Below, piece by piece: positions 47,401-58,200 of a stretch of 64,000 nt of DNA. Made by a program: the position numbers and the translations under genes. The notes beneath the pieces are model-generated. The model saw only the letters and a program-made list of their open reading frames with translations. It was not told where the DNA came from and ran no database searches. Within the stretch, counting starts at the first letter, position 1; every line of letters begins with the position of its first letter. The stretch is from Mya arenaria (lineage: Eukaryota; Mollusca; Bivalvia; Myida; Myidae), in assembly GCF_026914265.1 (NCBI RefSeq), contig NC_069123.1, forward strand, positions 48,616,949-48,680,948. The letters are read 5' to 3'.

Positions 47401-49749
47401 TCGATAACATTGAAATATATCGCCAGTCTTTGTAACATATTTCGGTAGCCAGTACAGGATGTTGCTATTTTTAGTAACGAAAGGTATTTCCCCGCTATTC
47501 CAATTGCAGACAATACATTCAAAATTCCGATCAAAAGGTTTATTAAAAAAAGAAAAAGAAAAAAAAATCCCTTCCTACCGACCCTTAGGATTTTGAGGCC
47601 TGTAACCAGAAACAAGAACTTTTTTTATGGCCTCTAGGATTGGAAAGTTCTTGGCAAAACATGCATGGATCACTGTAAAATTAGATTAGAATGATGCCTG
47701 CGAAGATTTGTGTAAACAGACTAAGGCGAGTAAAATAGCTCTCCTTATTCTTCGAATAGTCGAGCTAAAAAGTGCATTTTACAGACCATAAGTGAGTCCC
47801 TTAAAATAGTTAAATGAAATAGTTCAACGGCAGCAGCTTTTTATCCTTCTTCATAAAGAATGATAAGCCTCCAAAGTGACATAACAATTCAAACAGTTTT
47901 TTGTACAACTCACTGCATATTAAAATAACCACTTCATACCCTTGAAAGTCTGTGTTTTGGTTCAAATTTCTTGGCAAAGTCGAGACTGTCGTAGATGAGG
48001 GCAAAGCCCGTAGTCTTGCCACCCCCAAACTGTGTGTGAAATCCGAAGCAGAAGATTACATCAGGTGTGGTCTTGTACATGCGAGCCAACTTCTCGCGAA
48101 CTTCAGTCTTCGCTAGAGTGGCCTTGCCGGGATGCAGCACATCTACAATCTGCAAAATGTCCCAAATCATTACTTTAGATGTTAATTTGCCAATTGCATG
48201 ACAGCAGTGTTTCAACTTAGGCTTAGATATGACCTGACATAAATCACTCATAGTCTCATTTACCATTATCTTATTAAGCAAATGTCTCGATCAGGTGTCA
48301 ATCTAAATTTATGCAACTATATTTTTTGCATTCAAAAATGTTTTCTGGTTTTTCAAAAGTTCTAAATATCTCCATGTCCTTCGTCATGGTGTAGTCACAC
48401 ACATTGCATTATCAAAACAAAGCTAAACATGCAATATTGAAACTAAATAGAACTTTTACAAAGTACATCAGTAATTTAATTTTAAAGCTCACCATCTGCC
48501 TCCGGCAGAGCAGACGATTGGTCATGAACTTGCGAGTTCGCAGAGTGGCCGTTCCTTCACTCTGAAAAAAAGAATTGTTTACTGATTTTGTATCATTTTA
48601 GATAAATTTGTTTAAAGATGTTAGGTTTGAAAATCAATGTCAGATTACAATGCAGGTAATGTTAAATTATTTTCTTTTACTTTCCTCAGTTAAAAATGAA
48701 TGACAAAGCAATAATGTAGTGGCAATTTTAAGATTTGTCCAAATTTTTACTCAATTCATGACCCCCTCCCCCATACTAAATCGGTCTGATTCACTTATTT
48801 TGCTATTAATAGGACTCGCCTTCACTGATATTAATAAACAGGTTTAATAAAAAGAAAGGCTTTCTGAATGTTGATTGTGCAAGGAAACCAAGTGTATGCT
48901 TGAACTGTTACTCATGATGTTAGCTACAATAATGAGCGATCAGGGATACTTTTTTTATTATTTTGACATTTATGTATCCCTGTAACGCTACAACTCTCTA
49001 CCATTTTACAACGGGCGAAATGATATACTGTAATAATATGCATTGATGTTGAATAATAATGATATAATTGATCGAAATGTACCTGACAGTGATCTTAACT
49101 GGGTTGGATTTGTCGTCAAGAGTCGTTATTTTCACATAAATATACTCTGGGTCACGAAATAGTTGTAGCGTTACAGGGATACACATGAAATGTCAAAATA
49201 ATAAAAAAGTATCCCTGATCGCTCATTATTGTAGCTAGGTTAGAATCCTCACCAGGATCTGATGACAATGCAGTGTTCAGCTATTTGACAACTTAATACC
49301 TTTTATTTCAAACCCTCAAAGTTCAATTGACATTAGTCATTTAGTCAAAAAAACACATTGATAGGCGATATATACTTGAAAGAACCGTTCAAAACATAAA
49401 AATGTATTATTGGCGTTGAAGACTCCGCAAATAACAAACGGAACAAAATGCGTACTCTGTTAATATTCTGTTTCCATTCTTCACATTTACAAGGTAACGA
49501 CTACGCGTTCTTATTGTTAAATAAACCTAAAAAAGTAACTTTCCACAAAGTACTTTTGACTCGACAATCGTTTATAAACACTGGATTCGGATGCATATTT
49601 TTCATATAAGCTCAAACCCATTTAGTATGATTGCAAGAATATGTGATAGATTGATATGCGTAGACATTTTATCCAATTATATAAGCATCGATGGGACTTT
49701 CAAACATAATTAAATTGACGGATATTTCCAAGAGGTATTTGTTTACCAT
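44444..49749 (-). CDS. RPS24: RPS24 (40S ribosomal protein eS24), complete
   Basis: Five coding exons, transcribed leftwards: 49747-49749 (ATG only), 48493-48561, 47940-48149, 45315-45428, 44444-44449; 402 nt, 133 aa, the same length as the human long form. The protein reads [20 protein letters not shown], then [20 protein letters not shown], then [20 protein letters not shown] and [20 protein letters not shown], ending [15 protein letters not shown]. All introns are phase 0. A first exon ending right after ATG and a tiny last exon (AAA TAA) mirror the known animal RPS24 gene structure. eS24 is part of the small ribosomal subunit and is needed for 18S rRNA maturation. A pyrimidine tract lies just upstream of the ATG. 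Introns carry two MITEs. Confidence 0.97.
45315..45428 (-). CDS. RPS24: RPS24 coding exon 4
   Basis: Acceptor gtctgtatttcag, donor AAAAAG before gtgaga; 38 codons [20 protein letters not shown] to IGAGKK. Confidence 0.96.
45495..45750. mobile_element. MITE with GGGCCC-type terminal repeats
   Basis: Left GGGCCCAATTTCTCGAAACT and right (reverse complement) GGCCCCCTTTTCTCGATACT form the terminal repeat; length about 256 bp. Flanking duplication not clear. Confidence 0.65.
47700..47768 (-). repeat. Composite-repeat head fragment
   Basis: Minus strand reads AGCTCGACTATTCGAAGAAT (47766-47747) then aaggagagctattttactcg, matching the head of the element at 62908-63640 (AGCTCGACTATTCGAAGAAT then a gctatactactcg stretch). 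Truncated soon after. Confidence 0.7.
47940..48149 (-). CDS. RPS24: RPS24 coding exon 3
   Basis: Acceptor cattttgcag, donor AGG before gtatga; 70 codons from [10 protein letters not shown] to EPKHRLSR, the family core. Confidence 0.97.
48493..48561 (-). CDS. RPS24: RPS24 coding exon 2
   Basis: Acceptor ctttttttcag, donor ATG before gtgagc; 23 codons [20 protein letters not shown] plus RQM. Confidence 0.96.
48923..49235. mobile_element. MITE with ~78-bp TIRs and TA duplication
   Basis: Left end GCTACAATAATGAGCGATCA and right end its exact complement; inverted arms of about 78 bp (through gggatac...attttgaca and atccctgtaacgctacaac). TA flanks both ends (48921-48922, 49236-49237), pointing to a Tc1/mariner-type non-autonomous element. 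It sits in RPS24 intron 1. Confidence 0.85.
49747..49749 (-). CDS. RPS24: RPS24 coding exon 1 (start codon only)
   Basis: ATG immediately followed by the gtaaac donor. The 5' UTR to its right is short and starts in a pyrimidine tract. Confidence 0.85.
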
Positions 49750-49784
49750 GTCTGTATCTTGGACCAACACAGGAAAAGGAAGTA
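49750..49784 (-). promoter_or_regulatory. RPS24: RPS24 5'TOP leader and transcription start region
   Basis: Minus strand reads ttaCTTCCTTTTCCTGTGTT just upstream of the ATG. A C followed by a pyrimidine run is the 5'TOP signature that places ribosomal-protein mRNAs under TOR/LARP1 control. The probable cap site is the C at 49782, giving a leader of about 33 nt. Confidence 0.75.
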
Positions 49785-52393
49785 AAATTGTGAAAAACCT
49801 ACACCGTAATATAAACTATAGTTTTTTGACAAGTGCTGTTATCAGTAGTTCCGTCAAGTAATTTAGACATTTTATTTCAAAAGTTTTCTCTCAAACATTC
49901 ATGTCGATATATAAAATGGATAATTTAAATATAATTTTCAATTCATATTCGTTTTAAATATGTAAAATAGTACGGTAGTGGTTTCATATGATTAACTGTT
50001 AAAAAGTCCTTAAGTTAAAACGTCCCCAGGAACTTGTCAAAACCGCCCCAAGAACGTCCCCACTTTTGAGTGAACATTGCATTTAGTACTCATTTTAATT
50101 AACAAATGAATATGCAATGGATTAATATTTGAATAATACCGACTGTAACAGCGTGAAGCATTTTGTTTTGTACACACATTTAGCACATAAACGAGAGGCA
50201 ATTATTTTCTCATATTTAATAAAAAGCATGCATAGAAATCCTGAATGTTAAGTTTATTTTATTTATTTTTGCAATAACGAACTAAGTAAAATACCTTATA
50301 CATCCGTCGTTGTTGGTTCGGACAGCTTGTCCAAAGACGCCCCCCCCCCCCGGCTCCCCGCTTCCCGTTCCAATACGGGGAGTTGAACCACTGACGTTCC
50401 AGTTACCGGCATTATATTTTATTTGAAGCAGTTTAAATCATACACTTACTGTTTTATCCCGACTCTTTATTTCGTCTTAGTGGGCTAAGTGCTAAAATTA
50501 TGTTCAGAAATTTCTGGTATGCATTCAGCCAGATATTATAACGTTTACCCTAACACAGTTCAAGGCATTGCGTGAACTGGAAATATTGTATTGTAGACAA
50601 AGTATAGTAAGCACACTGTGAATATCAGATTCAACCATATCAGTTTTGCATAGTTTATATTTTCATATGTATGCTTTATATAATAGAATTATCCTTACCA
50701 TAATAAAAATTCTAGAAACGTGGTGTATGGGAACGACTCAAAATCATCTGTATATAACATATAAAATACTCCCAATTATCCTGAAATGCACGTGCGGTGT
50801 TTTCATTACTCACAGCTCTCGCATTGGATCTCATGCTGACCACGAAGCATGAAGTCGAAAGATCAGCCAAGCGTAAAGATCGAGAGGTCCCCGCTCGAGA
50901 ATGACAACAGTAAACGTCAAACCGTGGAAACTATCGTTATCGTCGTGGTCCACGGCAAATGACGATGAAGCCACGTCCAATCCCTACGGTTCTGATATCG
51001 GCCTCTTCAACGAGCCCCCGTGATACCTCAAGATCCAAATGACCACACAGAAATAGGCCAAGCTAGGAGAGTCACTGTCAAAGTATTGTAACGGTCCGCT
51101 GTAGGTTGCGGATGTGCGTTCGTAGTGTAACGGTCCGCTGCAGGCGGCGGATGTGCGTTCATAATAGCATTCCGTTATAAACGGAAGTACGTTCATAGTA
51201 CGTATGTTAATTTGGTTGGTAAAGCCCGGGCTCTGTGTGAATAGAGAATTTAGTGTATTTAAAGACCACTGGACCCCTTCAGGGTCGAGCATGCTTTTCT
51301 CTGTTGGTGTTTCTTAGACGTCGCACGTTACAGTGTCTACTGATCGGGAACGATACACATGAGCGTGAAAACTGTTTGTTTGCCGTATAAGCGACCTAGA
51401 GATAAAAAATTCAACGCCTTAAATAATTATTACCCAAAAACATTACTCACTAAAATTTTGTTTCTCAAAACTAAATAAGACTTTTGAAACGTTTTAATTA
51501 TTGGCCTTTCCCACCCTCTTTTGCACTGTAGCCAGGCCCTAAAAATAATGTTAACACATTTAATACAATTATGACAAATTTGATAATGATGTACGTTATT
51601 GCTATATAGTGTGTTCAATCCAACAATATATAAATATTGTACATATTACACCATGTTTTTAACTACTGCATTCATAACTTAATTGATAGCATTATGTTAT
51701 TGTATCAATACTTAATATACTGTACTGATGAGAAATCATGGGTTATACATTTCTTTGCACAATATTTTGATATATATGTCTGAAAACGTTTTAATCATAT
51801 GCTTTACTACCAAATATTTGTATCGGCCTGTTCTATAAATGTTGTTTAAATTGTATGGTTAGATAGATTGAAGAATTTACGAATATTTGTCATCATATTG
51901 TTGCAACCCACAGTTTGCCCAGAGGACGTTTCAACCTTAGGACGTTATGCCTCATATGCCGGACCAACAACAACAACAACACCAACAAAAATAAAACAAA
52001 AAATGAATTAGACGCCTAGCAGTGGAAAGTTTACTTCTAAGTAAAGGTTAATATTTTTGTATCTTAATATGATGCATTAAATTTAAACAACTTATACACA
52101 CACATATATATAATAAGAAGGTTCAGAAGTGCAACTTTCTCTTTTGTTTTCGTTCCTAGATGATAAGCTTTCGGAATAGTGACATTTCGGACAACATTAC
52201 TATAAGTAATTTAGTAAAAGTTATTTATCGTTGGCTGGTTCAATAAAACATAAGGTAACATAAGCTACATGTAACCATATAGACAACAAGATGAATGGAG
52301 TCAGGTCAAAGAATCTTAGTACCAAAATCGGCACAGTTCAGAAATGCACAGTTTGAAATGATAATAATAATTATAATTATAGGGTCCCATTCC
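49785..52393. other. Intergenic region right of RPS24
   Basis: Mostly AT-rich with nothing recognised. A tandem duplication of about 47 bp at roughly 51085-51170 (taacggtccgctg...gcggatgtgcgttc twice) lies in a GC-richer patch (50850-51350) without an identifiable gene. Confidence 0.5.
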
Positions 52394-53738
52394 CAGGGTT
52401 CGACACTAACGGTAGTCTGGTAGTCCAAGTTTTGTGCTCGGACTACAAGAAATTTTAAGTCAATAGTCCGTCGGACTACTAGAAAAAGTAAATATGACAT
52501 CAGGTAATTGAGCATAAAATATTTATTACGTTTAAACTTATTACGTTTAAACTTGCGTAAAACATGTTAATAATTTTTTTAAAAAGCCGAGTATCACCGG
52601 TAAATACTCATTCTAAAGTTTGCCGAAGATGGCCGAGCAGTTCCGGACAACCTGGACTGTTAAGCGAGTTTCGCGCGCAGTTCGTATAGCCTTTCGATCA
52701 ATATTTAAACCAGTTTGTAGAATGTCGTTATTTAGAAAGGGAAAAACCATTTTGCACTGTATGGTGTGTTTTAATCATCAGACACGTGAAAGTCTGCCAG
52801 TGTCAGCGAGGTAGATTTGGGTTCAAAATGAGGTAGAATTTCTAGATCCCTTGCATTTTCAGTCAGAAACAATGATAGATACGATATTAGCAAAAACTTG
52901 ATGGTTGTTACTATTTTTAGATTTTCTGAAAATACGTCATGGTTATTTATTTATCGTTTAGAGTATTGTCAAATGTCGGTGTTTTGATAAAGCAGACAGA
53001 AGGAACATTTTGTATGGCTTGTGAAATATTTTAACTGGCTTTTAGAAGAGCAGCTTAAAAAATAATCATACTGCTCAAAATGGCAGTTAAGTGCAGACGA
53101 CGGCAGAAATTGTGTGCGTTAATTTTCATGCCAAAATGTCGTAACATTTTATACATTGAAGTTAGGGCCAATAACAATTCTTATCTAACTCCCAATTAAT
53201 TAATAACATTTTGGGAATTAATTTCATTATATTTTTAAAGCATTGTTGTATGTCGTTTTAATAGATTAACAAAGACTACTGAATATTAGGATGCCAATAT
53301 CAATTATCAAATAGTGCTGACCAGTAGGATGGCCTGTCATTTGTGCCGTAACTTAGCAACGATCTCGGTCGAGGTGTCAATTGATTTATTGCACCATTTT
53401 CCTGAAAGTGACAGATTATGGGGTATTTTAGCATGGTTTTAAGATTTTTATTCTGGGGTATTTTAGCATGGTTTTGAGACTTTTTAAAGCTTTAAAATTG
53501 AAGGCCAAACATTGTTTTGAAGAATGTGGAAATTCTAAGATTGAGACAGATAAGAAACATGATCAATCAAAGGGTTATTCTGACAATGTTTTTATGGAGA
53601 AGTCTAACAAAACACTGAAGGAATCCGTTGCAGGCTTGCATTTTTTTTTGGACTATCAGAATTTTTGCTGGACTACCTGGATTTTAGATCCAGTAGTCTG
53701 ATGGACTACCTTGTGAAACATATTAGTGTCTAACCCTG
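52394..53738. mobile_element. hAT-like DNA transposon relic with 6-bp target duplication
   Basis: Starts CAGGGTTCGACACTAA and ends (reverse complement) CAGGGTTAGACACTAA. CATTCC flanks both sides directly (52388-52393 and 53739-53744). Both ends carry subterminal tagtccgtcggactact-like words. The 1,345-bp interior has only short ORFs (64 aa near 52620, 77 aa near 53468) without recognisable transposase motifs. The CAGGG terminus suggests hAT. Confidence 0.75.
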
Positions 53739-54095
53739 CATTCCTGGTTATGTTTTAACTTAAATATTTTACATAATGTTTTTAAATGTTTTACATAATG
53801 TTTTACGTTTAATTTCGTTAGCGAAAAGAAGTGTTATAAGAATAAAGATATATTATTATAATTTATGTGTTACTTTAATGATATACTCAAAAATTGATGA
53901 AATTGTACAGTGAGTACATAAATAAGAATTGTTTCCAGAAATGTTTATTCTTTCCTTGCATAATCAGGTTTTTTTTGGTGCAGTTTAGTTCATTTTTCCA
54001 AAAACTTGATGATATTTTCCCAATTTATTAAATACAGATTCTGTGAATTAATAAAAAAGCAATGAATTTCCTAAAAAAAAGCAAAATCTTCATAA

Positions 54096-54424
54096 GGCCT
54101 GAAAAAAAAAACATTTGGTTCGGGTTACCCGACCCTACCTACGGAATTGGCGCCGACCCTAACGTTTTTATAGTCAGTTTGAAAAAAAAAATTGAAAAAC
54201 TAAAAAAAAAAAAAAAAAAAATTCTTTTTTTTTTTTGCTTTTCAATATGTAGTTTAAAACCTTAATTGCTTATATAGAAGATAACACCATTCTCCAATTA
54301 TGAAAATGACATTCTTATATAAAGCCTAATAAAAAAAATAAATAAAAAAAAATAAAAAGCCTACCTACCCTACCTATTTTTGAAAAGGATATAACCCTAA
54401 CCAAACATTTTTTTTTTTTAGGCC
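54096..54424. mobile_element. Harbinger-like MITE, copy 2
   Basis: Starts GGCCTGAAAAAAAAAA and ends TTTTTTTTTTTAGGCC, flanked by TAA on both sides (54093-54095, 54425-54427). Interior phrases tacccgaccctacctac and cctacctaccctacc match copy 1 at 1596-1935. Confidence 0.75.
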
Positions 54425-55165
54425 TAAGATTAGCTCTTATACAGCATAATTTATGTATAAAAAGTAAAAATATGTATATTTGGTATTATATTTGCTATTT
54501 TAGCATGGCTTTATATTTTTCCCAAAGACGAAAGAATACAAATTTGGAAGGAACAGGTGATGAAAATAATCCAAATTAAATCACTGATAATATGTCTCAA
54601 AAAATGTATAATAAGTCAAAGACAGTTAGTAGGTCTTTTCGGTACTAGACCTTATGAGAAGTGTATCTTCTGACCTGCATTCAATGAAAGGCCAGCAACA
54701 CCCTCAGGTATCCATAGGTACCATGCAATTAACCCAAAACATCTTAGCATCATACAAAAGGGCATACAAGCCTAGTTAGAATGAGAAGAGTGTTTTGCAA
54801 CTGCCTGGAACCCTCTAATCAATAATAACATATGGAACCAGGAAGTATTACAGCACAGAGCAGCTTGTTTTTATGAGCTTAACAAAACTCTGGTACTTCC
54901 AGTGATTTCACTGTCTGAATAAGAAAGATCCAGAGCAGCAAACTGTGTGATGACTTAATCTGTTTGGTTGACCTCCAAGTTCTGCAAGTTGTACATGTAT
55001 GTGGTAAACTTCTATTTGGTGTTTTTTTAAAAACTTCCACATATACTTGTTTTACGTATAGTTGTTGTAGGTTAGGGTTTGCAATGGGCCTCTTGTTGTA
55101 AGGCAGGTTTACAATTACCATATTTCTATTTTTGATTTTGATATTACTTCTATTTTAAGGAGACA

Positions 55166-55220
55166 ATGAGTAAACCTCTAAAGAGGAAAAGAACCATTAT
55201 AGATTACTTCAGCTGTCAAG
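55166..55220 (+). CDS. PARG: PARG coding exon 1 (PIP-like motif)
   Basis: ATG AGT AAA ... encodes MSKPLKRKRTIIDYFSCQ plus one base; donor gtaaat. The preceding attttaag could be an acceptor of a 5' UTR exon. Confidence 0.8.
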
Positions 55221-58200
55221 GTAAATATTTCTCCATCCATTTTGAAGAGAGACATAATTAAATTATTAGGCCTCGACCAGTTTCTTTAGCTTTCCATCCG
55301 GAAGAGCTGGATCTTGGGATATCTCAAAAAGTAAGCAAGCAAAATTTATGATGCTTAGTATTTGGTTAGAGGGCAGTAAGGAGATATTGCATGCCATGTT
55401 TTTCTTTGGTCAAACAAAAAATGTGGTTGCTTTGGCAACAAAAAAAGAAAATGTGGTTGCAGTATCAACAAACAGAAGAACATGTTTAATATTAGTAGTT
55501 TCAGATTACTTTCATTAAGCATTAAATGGATGGTGTGATGAAGAGGCTTAAACTTGAAGGGTACATAATTATCGTATTGCTAGGAATTCTTGAAGGGTAC
55601 ATAATTATCGTATTGCTAGGAATTCTTGAAGGGTACATAATTATCGTATTGCTAGGAATTCTTGAAGGGTACATAATTATCGTATTGCTAGGAATTCTTG
55701 AAGGGTACATAATTATCGTATAGCTAGGAATTCTTGAAGGGTACATAATTATCGTATTGCTAGGAATTCTCAGTGATGTGTAGCTATTTGTCCTGCTTGA
55801 AACTTTGGATTATATTTAGTGTCAATGCAGCTTGAGAGGGTAGCCATACTCCTGTGATATTTTTGAAAAAACCCTTAGGATTGAATGACCACAAAAATGT
55901 TGTTCTATTTATGTCATAAATTCTAAATTCTAAATTTTTCTAGCACTTATACCTTAAGTGTCTCTTCTTGGCATGCACAATTTACAATGCTATATTCATG
56001 GTAAGTGTCAAATCAGAATAAAATTCCTTATTGCCTTTCAGATATACCAACGAAAACAAACACTGCAAGAACCACTAGAAGGACAATGGCTTCATCAGAG
56101 GGAAAGTGAGTACATGGATTCATTTATAAAAATAGCCAATGTATAGTGCAATAGAGATTTTAATTTGACTGTCACACAATTTTCAGAACAATCATTTTTT
56201 ATAGAGATTTATATATATATTTAATGTTAATAAAAGGATGAATAAATGTCGAAAACAATGCTTCTTATGAAGGATATCGAGTTTAAGTTGAAAGAAATGA
56301 GCATAAAACACTATTTCTACCTAACGAGACTATAGTTGACCACAGTAAATCTTTTAGCATTCAACAGTCATTTAATATTTTTACACTTTCTGCTATTTAA
56401 TACACAGTTACAATCTTGTTATCAGTTATTAATATTTTCCATAAATGCAATATTTAGTCAGTAGTTAAAGGTTTATCAGTCAAAATTGATGTTTGTTATA
56501 CATGTGTATGTATTGATTTTGAACAAGAGTGCCACTTTAAAATAAAACAATAGCACATCCAAATATGTGTTTGAGAAATTAAGGCAGTTATTTAGTACTA
56601 GTAAATAAGAGTCAACATCTTCCTTCTTTCATATCTTTAATGATAAGGATCACTGATACCTGAAATGTATATACACAGTACATTTATTTAGTAAATGAAT
56701 AGTTAATATTAAGATTGAATCATAACTCTTTATCCCCAACAAATATAGGGGGCATATAGATTTGCCCTTGTCCGTCCATCCATAAGTATTATGAAACTTG
56801 TGTCCCTCGAAACTTTTAAACTATTTCACCTACAATTAAGAAACTTTGGTGGAATGTTGTTTAGATGATGCAGTTTCACACCAGGGGTTTCTTTCTACAC
56901 CAATTAAAACCCGAGTTATGGCTGTTGAAATAGTAAAAATTGGCATTTCTTGACTTGTGTCACTCAAAACTCAAAACTATATTATCAAGAGTCATTAAAC
57001 TTAGGTGAATGTGAATAGGGTGAGTAAAATGTGTACGAGGGGTCTTGTTTCTCACAACACTTTTTAAAACTAGAGGTATAGCCTAGGGGATTGTTGTTAG
57101 TTGTGAAAGCAAGCAATACTGTGAGAATTTGGGGTTGTTCATTCAAAAGTCTAATTTCGATGACTGTAATTTTGATGGACATTTATGCAGAATGGGCAAA
57201 CTTATCGCCTATGGACAGATTTCTAGTTTGTTACCAGTATTTATTTCATTAGTCCACTGGAAGCTTCTTTGTCCATGTCTCATTCATTTCTGATCAATAA
57301 CTTTTGAACAACTTGGTGTAGTGATTTTTAACCTTTAATGCATTTTCATCCATGGCCAGAAGATGAGTTTTATTGATTTTGAGGTCAAATTGATGTTTGC
57401 TATGAAAATTATGGTAGAGCTTTCAAACTTGGTATGCACATTAGTCATGGTCGGTGGAAGAAACTTGTGACCTTTACTTGAAAATGATGTTTGCTCCCTG
57501 AAGGAGACACATAAGATTAAAGAAATTTTAGTCTAAAATCCTACTCAAACTTAAATTATGTTTAATGGATATTTTAGTTTTTCATATTTTTTCTGGTGAA
57601 GATATTTAACAGTTTAGTATTTGATATATTTTCAGGTCTGCCACTGCTTCTGCTGGTTTGTATTCTAGTTTTTATTGTCAAATGAAAATATGACTTAAGT
57701 AGATGCAAATGTCTTTTTTTCAAACCATTGAAGACTTTACAAAAATAAGTTGCACTTTAGATTAGGCTGGCAAGGTTTATATTTCTGTAAATTTGTGTCT
57801 GGTTTATTGTAGTATTATTATACCCCCACAAACGAAGTTTGAGGGGGTATATAGGAGTGAGTTTGTCAGTCGGTCGGTCGGTCTGTCGGTCGGTCCGTCA
57901 GTCTGTCGGTTTTCATGGTTTCCAGACGATAACTCATGAAAGGCTAGACAGATTTGAAAAATTTTTGGTACACAGGTGTAACATCAGAAGGTACAGGTCA
58001 AGTTCGATATTGGGGCTGGTGGGGCCAAGGTCAAGGTCACTGTTACTAAAAATAGAAAAACGGCTTCCGGACGATAACTCATGAAAGGCTTGATAGATTT
58101 GAAAAAATTTTGGTACACAGGTGTAACATCAGAAGATACAGGTCAAGTTCGATATTGGGGCTGGTGGGGCCAAGGTCAAGGTCACTGTTACTAAAAATAG

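Larger units (their letters stand above)
45429..47939 (-). other. RPS24 intron 3
   Basis: Holds a TIR MITE (45495-45750) and a fragment of a composite-repeat head near 47700-47768. No snoRNA with clear C/D or H/ACA boxes was found by eye. Confidence 0.6.

Noticed and set aside
47253-47615. 120-aa minus-strand ORF in RPS24 intron 3
   Set aside because: Hydrophobic, A/T-driven composition, with a poly-purine tract encoding FLFLF; no support as a gene.
50984-51292. 102-aa minus-strand ORF
   Set aside because: Contains a 47-bp tandem duplication (ERTSA repeats) and no family similarity or splice signals.
52620-52814. 64-aa basic ORF inside the hAT-like element
   Set aside because: Considered as a BED/zinc-finger or transposase piece; only two Cys and one His in no canonical spacing.
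55522-55746. Silk- or antifreeze-like repeat protein (MYPSRIPSNTII...)
   Set aside because: Simply the 36-bp intronic minisatellite translated.
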